Origin: Trametopsis cervina
Taxonomy: Eukaryota; Basidiomycota; Agaricomycetes; Polyporales; Irpicaceae
Direction: 5' to 3'
DNA: 64,000 nt
NCBI GenBank assembly: GCA_022385755.1
Contig: MU278348.1
Location: 2,299,470-2,363,469 of the forward strand
Made by a program: the position numbers and the translations under genes. Shown one piece after another: positions 10,990 to 22,615 of the stretch (its first letter is position 1; each line of letters begins with the position of its first letter). The notes under the pieces are model-generated. The model did not search any database and was not told the origin of the DNA. It saw only the letters and a program-made list of their open reading frames with translations.

Positions 10990-12017
10990 GTTATCCGTCG
11001 AGAATGAGGTGCGTCCTGAAAAATGTCTTGAAAGACGAGGTCGGAGGTGGAAACGAAAGGTGGGCAGTACTCAACCGCAGGAAGGAGCGTGAAGGAGGCG
11101 GTCGCGACGCAAGCTGGAGGGAAGGCTGTCCGGGTCACAGGGCGTCAGGCGCCCGTTCCATCTCTAAATGAGACCACACCGCCGGCCTCAATTGGCATCA
11201 TTGCGGAATTTTCATGTTGGAAAATAGCACACACAGCAAAACCACATGGGATCTGCAGTGATAACATACACAGCGCGAGTCGGGATTGGCGATCTTGCGC
11301 ATCAGGCTCCGCATCTTTGTGTGTTGATATCAAAAATAAACGGACTACCGCGGCGTGTAGGTAGGCAATATGGACAGTTCCGTTCTGTCTTCACCATACA
11401 GACGACTTTGATGTGATTGGAACACAGGAACCTTCGATAAGGGGGACATTGGACTTGTAATATTGCATGAAGCAGACGTTGCAGGAAGACTACGAATCAT
11501 ATGCCCGAGTTCGCAGAAGCATCCGAGAAAGAAATTATACCATATTTGATTATGACTACGGTTTTCATGTTTCAACTGGCGACACGATATCTATGGTGAG
11601 TACACTTGGTCGATAGCAGCGAAATTGGTTGCTAACACCACCAATTTCCCTGGCGAACCTGTGGGCATTCCCCGTGGCCGATGGGACCAGAGTTATGAAT
11701 ATTTTACCTCTCAGTCAGTTGCGTATTATATCCTTGTCTTGCAGTGGCGATAAAGAAGGGCCTTTTAAGCAGTTGATTGATGTGAGTGATTGAAACGCAT
11801 CCACCAAAGCATTTCGCACGTGCTAAATTGCCTGCGCGTCTATAGCTTTGTGGCGTTGATGGGATCAGCATATATTTGGCATGATGATTCCAGCTCATGT
11901 TCGGCTTCTCCCCGAGGTCGCGACCGCATACCAGTGCACTGTGCAGGTCATCTCGGCCAACCACTTGCTTTCGTCCCCCATCTCGTACGGCAGGATCTCA
12001 TCTCCTCATCTTCAAAA
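10990..12017. other. Long divergent intergenic region
   Basis: About 1 kb separates the surface-protein start (10989, minus) from the desaturase start (12018, plus). An open frame runs upstream in phase with the desaturase from about 11790, but it is compositionally unlike the family N-terminus and is taken as leader. No tRNA, repeat or second gene is recognised. Confidence 0.45.
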
Positions 12018-13840
12018 ATGGGTATCCAAGTGTGGACGCGCGAGCAGGTCGCTGCGCGCATTCTCGCTGGCGAAACCCTCGTCGTGCTGGGTGACAAACT
12101 CATTCGCGTACCCGACAAATGGCTCGACTCGCATCCTGGCGGTGCCTTGGCCATTCTGCACTTCGTTGGACGCAATGCCTCGGACGAAGTGGACGCCTTT
12201 CACTCAGCGGAGACCCTCCAGCGAATGAAGGGATACCAGATCGGCCTCGTCGAGACGGGGGAGCATGGATGGGAGCCTTTCGTGCCTCCCGTCATGAGCG
12301 GCTGGGTGAGGAGAGCGGGGAGGGACGGGGCGAAATATTGGCATAGCGAGGCGACAGCCGTGCGTTCGCAAGTCGACACACCCGAATCGCCTGCTTCCCA
12401 GATTTTGCTCGTCGGCGCAGACGTTAGCACTTCGCAAAGAGGACCGACGCTCGAGACACTGCAGCCAGGCCCGTCAAATCTGACCACCCGGCTGTCTTCT
12501 CGACACTCTACCGCGTACAAGGAGCTGCACAAACGCGTCACCGAAGCTGGTCTTTACCAGACCCGTTATATCACCGGTTATGGCCCAGAAGTGCTGCGCT
12601 ATGTGGCGTTCGCCGCAGTAGCTGCTTTCGCGTATTCCAAGGGTTGGCTGATCACTAGCGCACTATCCCTGGGATTCCTGTGGCATCAGCTTGTCTTCAC
12701 TGTCCACGACCTGGGTCATTTGGGCGTTTCGCACAATTGGACGGTCGACCGTCTGGTCGCTATTTTCATTGCCGACTTTGTAGGTGGCCTCAGCATAGGA
12801 TGGTGGGTAGAGGTGCGTATCTTGCCTTCCCCTTCTCTTGATCCGTTACTCATGCCGAAAGATCATTTCAGAACCACAATACGCATCATTGTAAGTGACA
12901 TCCACAAATGTACTTGTGAGTTTTTCACTAATCATGACTAATTCCTTCCAGTGGTCACAAACCACCCTACCCAGTAAGTCTCCTAGCCGGCTTCTTTCCT
13001 GAATCCCTTGACTGACCTGCGCTTCCAGCGACCCGGATATCCAGCACCTACCATTCTTCGCCATCTCCCCGGTCTTCTTCAACTCCCTCTGGTCCTCCTA
13101 CTACAAACGCATCATGACCTTCGACGTGTTCTCCAAGTTCCTCATCTCCGTTCAGCACAAGCTATTCTACGTCATCATGTCCCTCGCCCGCTTCAACCTC
13201 TACGTGAACTCCTACGTCCATCTCGCCAAGACGGCATTCCAGCCGGCCCGTTACAATGGAGGCCGCTGGGCGTGGTGGACTGAGGTCGCAGGCATTGTAT
13301 GCTTCTTCTGCTGGTACGGCGCCGTCCTGAAAGGCTGCGGATCGTGGACCAACAGGCTCATCTATCTCCTGATCACCAACGTCGTCCCGAGCCCTCTCCA
13401 CGTACAGGTAAGTCAAACGTTCTCCCTCCATCTCGACTCACAGCCCTCTGCAACAACTCATACTCATCTGTATCACACAGATCGTACTGTCGCACTTTTC
13501 CCGCTCTACAGCTGACCTCGGTGTGGGCGAGTCGTTCCTCGCGCGCCAGCTCCGCACCACCGTGGACGTGATCTGCGCGCCGTCTGTCGAGTTTCTTCAT
13601 GGCGGTCTTCACCTCCAAGTGACGCACCATCTCTTCCCGCGACTCCCGAGGCACAACTTGCGCGCCGCCAGTCTGCTCGCAAAGCAAGTGGCTAAGGAGC
13701 AAGGGCTCGAGTACGCCGAGTTCGGGTTTGTCGACGGTAACAACGAGGTCAGGGGTGTTTTAAGGGAGGTGGCCAACCAGGTGAGGATTGTGGGGATGGT
13801 AGCGGACGCAAATATCCGGGAGCATATGCACACCGAATAG
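12018..13840 (+). CDS. Cytochrome b5-fused front-end desaturase, likely delta-8 sphingolipid desaturase
   Basis: This is an ER membrane di-iron desaturase that would introduce the delta-8 double bond into the long-chain base of fungal glucosylceramides, fed by its own cytochrome b5 domain. The N-terminal b5 domain has haem motif HPGG with FVGRNASDEVDAFH. The desaturase part shows the three histidine boxes HDLGH, HNTHH (split by an intron, continuing LVTNHP) and QVTHH. The Gln in the third box marks front-end desaturases. Hydrophobic stretches surround these boxes. A long low-complexity linker lies between b5 and the first TM region. Exons end near 12811, 12889, 12975 and 13408. A delta-6 or delta-5 acyl specificity cannot be excluded from sequence alone, but this family in basidiomycetes is usually sphingolipid delta-8. 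Confidence 0.9.
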
Positions 13841-14099
13841 ACTTTTCACAATCTAGACATGACTTTGGACAATCTCATGAACTTTGCTGCTGTTGTGAAG
13901 ATTTACAAAATAAATTATGGTGAAAATCCCAGGGAATGGAATGCACGCGTATATTGCTGAGCCTGAGCAATCATAGTCGTTGCATAGTGCATGCGGGTAG
14001 GGATAAACCCTAGCGTGCCCAGTTTTTGTATACATGGAGTGCAAAGTAATAGCATGACAGAACCGACAACAAGACAAAGGGTGGAAGGTACTAGACAGT

Positions 14100-14904
14100 T
14101 TACTTCTTCTTTGCTGCGTCCTCCTCGGCCTTCTATAGGTTTGGCATTCAGGTTCAGTAAAGCACTGTATAGTTCAAGATTGCAGAGACCAACCTTGGCT
14201 GCGCGCGCCTTGCGTGCACCCTCGTGCTTGGCGTTGGCCCACTCGTTACGGATAGTGCGGTAAGCCTCAAACTCACGCTCCTCCTCTGTGATCTTGCGGG
14301 GTCCTTCGTGGACATACGGGTCGGGGAGAGAAACACCAACACGGGTGATCTCAGCAGTGAGGTCGTCACCCTGCAATGCACTTTCAATTATCTGAATCTT
14401 TCAGTAGAGATGAAAACACGTACAGTGGAGTCGCCCTTCTTGGGCTTCTTGGCATTGCGGGGGAAGACGACGAGGCGTGTCTTGTACGCCTTCAGGCGCT
14501 CAACGTTGAGAGCCTTGCCCTCCTCGCTCAGGTTTCGTCGCCTGTGGTCGACAACGATTCCAACACCACGAGCCGCCTTGCGGCCAATACCAGCCTCCTT
14601 CAACTCAGCCAGGGTGAAACCGCGACCTTCTCGGACTTTGCGGTTGTAGCGAACGGTCTGTCCACGGACAGCGGGGCGGAGGAGGGAAAGGGGGCGGACA
14701 CCGAGACGAGCAGCCTTCTCCTTGCGGGCCTGACGACGGCGGAGCTTACGTCCGGGCTGGTCGAACCATGTGCGGACACGGGTTTGCCAATCCTTGCGGA
14801 AATGGTTCTGGGGAAGGACTATATTCACAGGGGAAGTCTCAGCAATTCATTCATAGCTTCATTCGGAGAGAGCTTTACGGACCGTTGTTGTGTGCAAAAC
14901 CCAT
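14100..14904 (-). CDS. RPL13: 60S ribosomal protein eL13
   Basis: This is a cytosolic large-subunit ribosomal protein. Four exons are read. The first is a 22-base coding exon starting at 14904 (MGFAHNN) joined over a 58-base intron to [12 protein letters not shown]. The main exon has [16 protein letters not shown] and [21 protein letters not shown] third exon has [20 protein letters not shown] and [18 protein letters not shown], and a short final exon ends [10 protein letters not shown]. Length (~210 residues) and all blocks fit eL13. The gene is convergent with the desaturase. A likely 5'UTR intron lies just upstream of the ATG. Confidence 0.96.
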
Positions 14905-14912
14905 GTCGTGGT

Positions 14913-15122
14913 CTAGGAGGAAAGAGCAGATCGTCAGTCAGTCGTGTAAAATTTGCGGATGTTGACCAAGCGGGCGTTGCAGGCGAGTATCCACATCCAA
15001 CCGTCCGACCATCGATCCACTGCCTTCCACTATTCCAAATCCTCCCAAACTTCGCATCCTGCCAGATTCCATGCCATAACGCCGGCCTGCAAAACCCTGG
15101 AGCAACAGGACGGTACACTCAC
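14913..15122 (-). promoter_or_regulatory. Putative 5'UTR intron of eL13
   Basis: On the minus strand a good donor (AAG|GTGAGT at 15122) pairs with a pyrimidine-rich acceptor (TTTCCTCCTAG ending 14913) eight bases before the eL13 ATG. The resulting 210-base leader intron would be the longest intron proposed here. Leader introns are common in fungal ribosomal protein genes. No transcript evidence is available. Confidence 0.45.
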
Positions 15123-15880
15123 CTTGAGGGGTGTCTTGACGATGCTGTCCTTGCTAACGGTCTCGCACACTTGCACGGCGTTCGGGTACTGCCGATCGCG
15201 GCCGGGGCGTCTCCGAGCGCTCTCTACGGCGCTTGATCGGTGTGTTTCCATGTTCAGTTGGCTGGAAGCTGAGACGCTGCTTCGTAACTGAGAAATCGAA
15301 GCTCCTCCTTCGAAACTCTCTGAAGCCTGGGTTTGCGAGGTGCCGATGCTGAATATAAAATAAGTAGCGGAACATCCGTTATCTACGCTGGTAAAATCAA
15401 ATCTTTCAAGCCATGTCATGCCATTCGTAGTGGGTTTTCAGCTTCAATGTCTCTGTGCCATATCTCATGCTCACAAGCATCAACATGAGCTAGGCAGCTG
15501 TCCGTCTTACCCTCCGTATAGCGGCGCCGCATCGTGTGTTCATGAGAATTTTTTACGTATCAAATCTAGTTTAGGTCCTCCTGTTGCCGGTCTTTTGTAT
15601 ACCTGCCGCGGCTGCCCTTGGCTTTCTCGGTCTGCTCATATCGCGGGCTCCCATGTCATGCTTCGTCGAATTTAACGGCAAAGTGCGTTTGTATCCACGT
15701 AAGTCCACTCTTTATCAAAAGCCGTACGGATCGTACTTACGACCCTGCAGGGTTGTGGCGGAGTGAGAAAGGTCCCAGATTGTCGTGAACAATCCTTTTT
15801 ATCTGTACACGTTGAACAAAGAACCGCTGCAGTATATGAAGCCGAACTCGACATTAGCATGGTTGCGAACTTCCGCTCAA
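15123..15880. other. Divergent intergenic region, eL13 leader and MetE-like promoter
   Basis: It probably holds the eL13 leader exon and promoter on the minus side and the promoter of the MetE-like gene on the plus side. Short open frames on both strands look incidental. Nothing else is recognised. Confidence 0.4.
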
Positions 15881-17761
15881 ATGGCCACCATGGTACTCCC
15901 CGCAGCTTCAGCTGAATCTGCCACCTCACACTTGCACCTCAACCCTCCTCACCGGGCGGAGCACATCGGGTCGCTGTTGCGGCCCGCTGCACTACTCGAG
16001 AAACGCGCACAGTTTGAGGCAAAGCTCTGCACCTCCGAAGACCTGAACAAAGCGGAAGACGAAGCGATCAAGGATGCTGTTGCCTTGCAGAAAGAACTCG
16101 GTCTTAAGACGATCACAGATGGCGAGATGAGGAGGTATGAAACTCCATACCTTCCCGGTTAGCGCTGACGATGAATGGGCAACACTCCTTCCTCTTGCCA
16201 ATGTAGAGGAGCATACTATGAGGGTATGTTTGAGCTCCTTGAAGGCATGGAAGTTATCGTTCGTGAGTTATTTTTATGCACTACTGTACGTAATGCATCT
16301 CTGATTGCCTTACGTGAATGCAGGCCCTATCGAGACCTTCAAAGTAAGAACAGTGTCCGTTGCACAGCCATCGGTCACACGGAGCTGATATTTCGAAGAG
16401 TTATCTTCCTTATGTACAGTTCTGGTTGGGCATTGGCCTGCCAGCTGTGCCGACTGTTTATACTTCGGTATGTCTGCCCTCAGTATCACTGAATAGCTAG
16501 TAGTGTGCTGATAGTCTCCCTACCAAGGGCAAAATCAAATGGCGCGCCCCCGGAATACATACAAAGGAGTTCGAATATTTGAAGTCTTTGGTTCCTCCAC
16601 AAGTACGCTTGCTACATTTTAGTTATAGGAATGACTTTTCACCGTCAGGCACAGGACGTTAAGAACCTCAAGATCACGCTCTCCGGACCGACATGGATGC
16701 ATATGCGTCATGGTCCTGAGGAAACTTATGACCATTCGGTTTACAAAAACGATGGTATGTGTCTCTCAATATCGAGAGTTACTCTTCTGAGCAGACGCGT
16801 GTAGATGAATATTTTGCCGACCTGATCCAGGCCTTCCGTGAAGAGATTCGCGCGCTCTACAGCCTTGGATGCCGATTCATCCAGTTCGACGACCCTACGT
16901 TCGCGTTTTACTGCGCAGAGTCTACCGTGACTGGTATGAAGGAGGCTGGTGTTGACTCCGAGAAATTATTGGACCAGTATATCAAGTTATTTAATGCAAT
17001 TCTCGAGGATCGTCCAGCTGACCTAACTGTCGCGCTGCATACCTGCCGGGGAAACTATAAGGTATGGTCAATTTCTACCTAGCTCAAGGACCATGACACC
17101 ACTGAGAGCGTTCCTTTCGTGACGTCAGGGGATTCACTTCTGCTCAGGCGGCTACGATCCGATTGCGTATAAGCTGTTCAATGATCTGAACATTGATGTT
17201 TATTATGTATGTCGCGCTCATACTTCTGTATCTGTATCTGTGTTGAACATACGGTTGTTTTACAGCTAGAGTACGATACCGAAAGAGCGGGTACATTCGC
17301 ACCGCTGAAATTTGTCCCGCTGAATAAGGCGGTGGTGCTGGGTCTGGTGACCTCAAAGCACGGCGAAGTGCGTAACCATCAAGTTGGTTTCGCTTTGCGC
17401 CGATGCTAACTAAACTCTACAGCTGGAGACTGTTGAGGAGATCCAGGAGCTCGTTGAAGAAGCCTGTGATACGATGCTCGAGGGCCCGTTCAAGCGGTCG
17501 CGAGCCTATGCGTTGAACCAGTACGTGGTGCTCATCATGATACGACGTTGACGGTGTATCCTCACCATCTCGTCCGTTCTCACGCAGAATCTGCATCAGT
17601 CCTCAGTGCGGGTTTGCCTCCGTAGCTGAAGGCAACCCTATCACTCACGAGGTGAGTTGCTGCTAGACATCCCACTTTCAAGCACTGACCACGTCCTGTT
17701 ACAGGATCAACGCCAGAAGCTCTCTCTGGTTGTGCGCGCGGCCAAACAAACTCTGGAGTAG
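15881..17761 (+). CDS. Short MetE/UROD-fold methyltransferase (methionine synthase II-like)
   Basis: The protein corresponds to the catalytic C-terminal half of cobalamin-independent methionine synthase, like bacterial YxjG/YxjH, at roughly 400 residues instead of ~760. Recognisable blocks are HRAEHIGSLLRPAAL, LGLKTITDGEMRR, LPTKGKIKWRAPGIHT, LKITLSGPTWMHMRHG, CRFIQFDDPTFAF, VALHTCRGN, GGYDPIAYKLFNDLNIDVYY and CGFAS near the end. The His and Cys of HTCRGN and the Cys of CGFAS match zinc-ligand positions of MetE. At least nine exons are used. Two in-frame starts are close (15881 and 15890); the first is reported. The acceptor substrate is unknown; homocysteine or a related thiol is inferred from family. 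Confidence 0.85.
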
Positions 17762-18343
17762 ATAGAGACGATGCAAAGATGATGCCGGTGTGAGCGAACG
17801 CCTTCCCCACGACGGCGTGCCTTACCAGGCCCGGAGGCTGATCTACATCCCCGGATGGACGATGGGTTTTGCAATCCGTGACTGTTTCCCCGCAAACTGC
17901 TGGCCAGCTGCGCTCTCACTTTTCAGTAGCTAGTCGATAATAATGTACAAAGTAGCACCATAGTAGCCATATTTACCGTGGTGATCTTGGAGCTCGGGCA
18001 TGCACGAAGGATGTTTGGTGGTTGGCGCCCAGGGAGCGCTGCGAAAGTCGGCGTGACATGTGTGACAGTGGCGCGTTAAAGTAACGTGCGGCCGTGGTTT
18101 GCTGAGCTGAGGAGTCAAGGCGAGACGGGCCTGCTTCTCCACCTCACGACTTCGCCTTCTCCTGACCTTTCCTCTCTCGAAACCACCACTACCCATTCTA
18201 CGCTGCCCTCGTATTCCCCGCACAGACACCAGAGCCCACCTGCACAACTAGAGGCTACCCTGCCGACTCACGGCATTTAGTCCATCAATCACTTGGCGTG
18301 ATCCTTGCACCGAGATTCCGCCTGACCAGCTTTGCATACAAAC
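17762..18343. other. Intergenic, upstream of Pal1-like gene
   Basis: This 582-base tandem gap holds the terminator of the MetE-like gene and the Pal1 promoter. No RNA gene, repeat or further exon is recognised. Confidence 0.45.
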
Positions 18344-19870
18344 ATGGCACTTCACAAACCACACCGTCACAGATCCTCTTCTGATCCCTTCTCCGACCCA
18401 ACCGCCGTCTCGTACTCCTCCTACGGCGTGCCAACGCTTGCAAGTTACCAACCTCAACAACAACAACAGCGTCGAGCACCCCCAGTCCCACCCAAGGTCC
18501 CTGCTAAGACATCCACCAGACAGCATACCAAACCCGCCATGGCAACAGAAATCGTGACGACGAGCAGATCGAGCAGCGACCAGCCACGCACCCGCGTGAG
18601 CAGGAGTCAGACACAAGTCCCTCCGTATGTCCAAGCCATAACATCTCATGTTGGATTTATTACTCATCCTCATATTCTATCTACCAGCCCTATGGCAGTG
18701 AGACCCGCAACCGCACCCACTCGCCGATCGCATTCCCAGGACTCCATAGTTGTCCAAACCACGACGGCGGACAAGGGAAAGGGGACAAGCCGTCGTAACC
18801 CTGCGAAGAAAGGCTCGTCGCATGCCGATGTCATCGATAGACTCGACTACTCTGGAGTTGGCGGACCCAGTACGTGTCGTCTGTCTCGTCTTGTGATCAT
18901 TTTTACTGATGCCATTCATCTATCGCTCCTGCTTTTTTCTCTCTTATCGCCGCCAGTGTTCCACCACGACGGCCCGTTTGATGCTTGTGCCCCCTCCCGT
19001 AACCGGCACAAAACCAAAGCCCCCATGTTCGCATGGACAGGAACAGCACAGGAAGACAAGGAGGCCCTCGCTAGTGCACGTGAAATTCCATCGTACCAAT
19101 CTCCTTACCCTTCGCCAGGGGTGTATGCCCCCTACGAGGCCCCCAAGAAAAAGCACGACGCAATCGCTGAGGCATGGGGTATTCACGAACCGGAGCCATT
19201 CGAAGATTTCTCAGCAGGCGGCGGCTATTCAGCGGGGGGGATCCAGAGCGAGTATCAACCTCCCTCTTCCCGGCATGGTACTGCGTCATCTCGGCGAGGC
19301 AAGGACAGTCAACCACGCCGTCAACAGACTAAGCGCAGTCCTATTCCTCCCCCACAGCCGATCTTCGCGCCCGAGGGAGATCCTGAAGCTGTTGTACTCC
19401 CGCCCTCGCCAACTGGCCCATCGTCCCCAGGGGCTCCGAAACGCACCAAGTCACTCATGCATCGCATCCGCAAAATGCGCGAGAATCCGATGGTCCCCCC
19501 TCTGAACGACGAAACACCACTCGAGCGAGACAACTCACCCCCTTCCCCCACCGAGAACGGAGGAGCGCAATACGCGCAGCGCCCCACGCACCGCTCCCAG
19601 AACTCGTTCCTTGGTGGCATCTTCGGTGGCCAGAAGAACCGGGACATGCCTTCGCCGACGGAAGAAGCATACGTTTATGTGGATGACGCTCCGGCCAATG
19701 GTCGCCGTGAGAAGTCACTCCCGCGGCCACCAGTCTCTCCACGAGACGCTAACGGAGATGGTTACTTCGATGCTGGGTATAACAGCAGCGGAGGTGGGCT
19801 CGGACGCAAGACCAGCTTGTTGAAGAAAGTAAAGACCGCTGTGAACCGACAGGGTCCCGCCAACAAGTAA
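18344..19870 (+). CDS. Pal1 family cell morphology protein
   Basis: Pal1 proteins localise to growth sites and endocytic patches and help shape the cell. The signature here is ADVIDRLDYSGVGGPMFHHD followed by GPFDAC-PSRNR, formed by joining exons over the intron at about 18871-18956 (Met codon split). Around it the protein is disordered: an N-terminal Ser/Gln-rich stretch with Q repeats and a PPVPPKVP motif that could bind SH3 domains. A C-terminal half rich in Ser, Pro and Arg contains AWGIHEPEPFEDFSAGGG. It ends LLKKVKTAVNRQGPANK. A first intron lies near 18624-18688. ATG 18344 is preferred over an upstream non-ATG in-frame codon. Confidence 0.88.
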   Translation: MALHKPHRHRSSSDPFSDPTAVSYSSYGVPTLASYQPQQQQQRRAPPVPPKVPAKTSTRQHTKPAMATEIVTTSRSSSDQPRTRVSRSQTQVPPYVQAITSHVGFITHPHILSTSPMAVRPATAPTRRSHSQDSIVVQTTTADKGKGTSRRNPAKKGSSHADVIDRLDYSGVGGPSTCRLSRLVIIFTDAIHLSLLLFSLLSPPVFHHDGPFDACAPSRNRHKTKAPMFAWTGTAQEDKEALASAREIPSYQSPYPSPGVYAPYEAPKKKHDAIAEAWGIHEPEPFEDFSAGGGYSAGGIQSEYQPPSSRHGTASSRRGKDSQPRRQQTKRSPIPPPQPIFAPEGDPEAVVLPPSPTGPSSPGAPKRTKSLMHRIRKMRENPMVPPLNDETPLERDNSPPSPTENGGAQYAQRPTHRSQNSFLGGIFGGQKNRDMPSPTEEAYVYVDDAPANGRREKSLPRPPVSPRDANGDGYFDAGYNSSGGGLGRKTSLLKKVKTAVNRQGPANK

Positions 19871-20548
19871 TTGTATCGTCACATGTGTGCGAGGAAGCAC
19901 TTCTCCATGTCACAATGAATCTAGCGTTGTCTCGTATGGCTGTCGTAACGTATGCAAGAGTTCTCGGCAGTTTTCTTGGAACCGATACTGTCCTTATTAT
20001 GCCACTCCCTCTTCTTCTGCCATTCCTTCCTCGCGATGGAATTTTAGTCCACTCTTTCTAGCTATTCCCAGATTTCACTACCATGTTGTATCAAATTCGT
20101 CGCCGACTGTAGAGTAGCCCACTATATCTCGGACGCTTATCGCCGCCTCAGAAGTGTCGATTCTATTACCGTTCCCTCTTGTACCCTAACTCGTTCCCTT
20201 TCTTGTTCCTTGCCACAAACGTTTGTACCTATCGGTTCCATATATTTACATGCAGTACCTCGTCCGATATACCTCTTAACACACTAAATATCTGTAGCAA
20301 CTGCCCGACCCCCTTTTCTTGACATCAACTTCTCTCCATCCGTACTCGCTCACAGTATACCTTTACGTCTAGACATCTGGGGTGTACCGTATTGAAGTGC
20401 CTCCTTGGTTGAGCAATTTCTTAGTGTACAATGTAGCGGCTTTTAGGAGAGTAAATTGCAATCGGTCTATCACACATTGCCTGCCGTCGCAATCTCGTAA
20501 CATAAAATTACAATTGGATTAGTCACTCTCCACAATGCCCCCAACGTG
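19871..20548. other. Convergent intergenic region
   Basis: The space lies between the 3' ends of the Pal1-like gene (plus) and HIS7 (minus). Sequence is T/C-rich on the plus strand and presumably carries both 3'UTRs. Nothing else is recognised. Confidence 0.45.
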
Positions 20549-22287
20549 CTACAGTCGTGCATTCAAGCCCGCATCCGCCAGGCTTTTCTTGACCTCATCT
20601 ATACCCACCTCGCCCCGGTGGAAAATGCCCGCGGCAAGCGCAGCCTCGACGCCAGTCTTCTCAAACACCTCCACAAAATGCGCCGCAGCACCTGCTCCGC
20701 TGCTCGCTACTATCGGTATCTTGACTGTCTTGCGCACCAGCTGGATCAGGTCAATGTCGAACCCTTTGCCCGTCCCATCTCGGTCGATGCTGTTCAGCAC
20801 GATCTCGCCTGCTCCCAGCCTCTCCACTCCGCGCGCCAGCTGGACTACAGAGAGCGGGCGGTTCTCTCGGCCGCCGCTAACTGTGCATTGGTACCACCAC
20901 GCTTTGCCGCTTTCGGGGGTGCCTTCCTTGCCGAACACGAGCTCGGATTGGTAGGGACCGTCGTAGGTGGGCTCGACGTAGACTCTCCGAGGGTCGATGG
21001 ACACGACGACTGCCTGACGGCCGTACGCTCTGGCAATGGTCTCAATCCCACTTGTTCCATCTCCGGACGCGGCATCTGGGTCCTGTCCATTCGCCTTCGC
21101 CAAATCTCGCATCTTCTCGACTGTCTTCACTGCCTCTGACGCTATGCTCACTTTGTCGGCACCAGCACGGAAGTACACGCCCGCTACTTCTAGAGCGGAG
21201 CGCTTTGTGCCATCTGGGTCGACAGTGTCCTTTATACCGCCACCAATAGTGAGGGGTACGAAGACTTCTTCAGCTGCCTTGCGGACCACAGCGAGCATGG
21301 GCTGGTCCAGAAGAGGCGAGTGACGGAAGGAAGTGATATTCATTAGGCAAAGCTCGTCTGCACCAGCGAGGTAGTACCGCTCTGCAAGCGCAACCGGTTT
21401 GCCTAGGTTGCGAACGGCACCCGCTGAGGCCTTCTCTCGCACGTCATATTGGTCGCCCTTCGTGACAACTAGATCACCGGCATCGTTGGACCTGACATCC
21501 ATACAGGCGACTATCCGGCGAGTAAGCCCATCTTGCGGCCGCGGTGTACGTGCGACTCGTGGTGTCGGGGGAGCAGTCGAGCGCGAGGCTTCAGACTCAG
21601 AGAGCCAGGAGGAGATGATCTTCAGGCCCGCGTCGCCAGACTTTTCGGGGTGAAATTGGGTGCCGAAGACATTGGACTTGCGCACGGATGCGGTGAAGAT
21701 CTCCTGACCGTACTGTGTTACACCGTGCGCCCATTGGGCCGCTTCGGGATATGCTGACGGATCGTACTTTGCGCGGAAGGAGTGGACGAAGTAGTAGTGG
21801 GATGACCTGCTGAGACCTTCGTCCGACTTGTCCTCCGAGTCCAGCAGATCGACCGCGTTCCATCCGATGTGTGGTACAGCTTTGTCGGTGTTTGAGAACT
21901 CCTCAATAGGAGACGGTATGATACCTAGTCCTTTCTTGGATGGATTTTCCGTGGAGGACTGGAAGAGCACCTGCATGCCGATACATATTCCAAAGTACGG
22001 CTTGCCCGAGGCAATATATTCGCGCAGCGGCTCTAGTAGACCCTTGGACTCGAGAGCATCAATCGCCTGACCAAATGCACCGACACCTGGAAATATCAGA
22101 CTCTGTTTGGAACAAGAGCGAGCATGAGCAACAGATTCCCCGGGAGGGACACGATGTCGGCACGCACAGACGCTTTGTGGAAGTCATCTGCGCAGGTGAT
22201 CCACTGAAAGTCGTGGCCTAGTTTTTTGAGGGAGTTGGCGAGACTTTGTACGTTACCGGCGCCGTAGTCTAGAAAAAAGAGGCCCAT
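20549..22287 (-). CDS. HIS7: Imidazole glycerol phosphate synthase (glutaminase-cyclase fusion)
   Basis: This bifunctional histidine-biosynthesis enzyme has a glutamine amidotransferase (HisH-like) half that makes ammonia for the (beta/alpha)8 cyclase (HisF-like) half. The product is IGP plus AICAR. The start at 22287 gives MGLFFLDYGAGNVQSLANSL. An intron near 22105-22180 joins to FPGVGAFG; then come the nucleophile block FGICIGMQVLF and the glutaminase His in GTQFHPEKSG. The cyclase begins RIVACMDVRSNDAGD and shows LCLMNITSF, TIGGGIKDT, SIASEAV, VVSIDPRR, GAGEIVLNSIDRDGTG and IVASSGAGAAAHF. The length fits fungal HIS7. It is transcribed away from SER3 with a shared upstream region holding Gcn4-type sites. 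Confidence 0.96.
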
Positions 22288-22615
22288 GGCGATGAGGGCG
22301 TGAAGAGACGGCCGACGACATTGCTCGAGTCAGTTCGCAGGAGCCAATGTGAGGACGCGACTGGCTACGATTACAATTTTTCGGCGCGCGATCAGTCACT
22401 GTGCCCTGATTATCAGGTAAGGAAGATCAGTACTGTACGAGATTGTAGCCGAGTCAGTATTGTAATGCGGCCTAAGCCGCCTTTAAAGGGTAATGGTGTG
22501 CTAATTAGCACACTTCGCTATTCCGAATTCTAGTCTGCTACATATTACACGTTGTCCAGGAAATTAGAACACCATCCTCGCACTGATTGACTCTACCTCG
22601 CCCTTATAAGACGCC
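22288..22615. promoter_or_regulatory. Divergent HIS7-SER3 promoter with three TGACTC sites
   Basis: TGACTC, the core of the Gcn4/Cpc1 general amino-acid control site, occurs at 22588-22593 on the plus strand and at 22327-22332 and 22451-22456 on the minus strand (seen as GAGTCA). Both flanking genes make amino acids. About 0.2 such hexamers are expected in 328 bases by chance. Binding is inferred. Confidence 0.6.

Noticed and set aside
11790..12017. In-frame upstream extension of the desaturase
   Set aside because: It precedes the b5 domain by ~75 residues of unlikely composition. ATG 12018 gives the normal family N-terminus.
14376..15236. 286-codon plus-strand open frame over eL13
   Set aside because: It lies antisense to the conserved eL13 exon and its leader; its protein has no recognisable features.
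15030..15419. Minus-strand 129-codon open frame upstream of eL13 as a separate gene
   Set aside because: It contains good leader-intron splice signals and no domain; it is better explained as the eL13 5' region.
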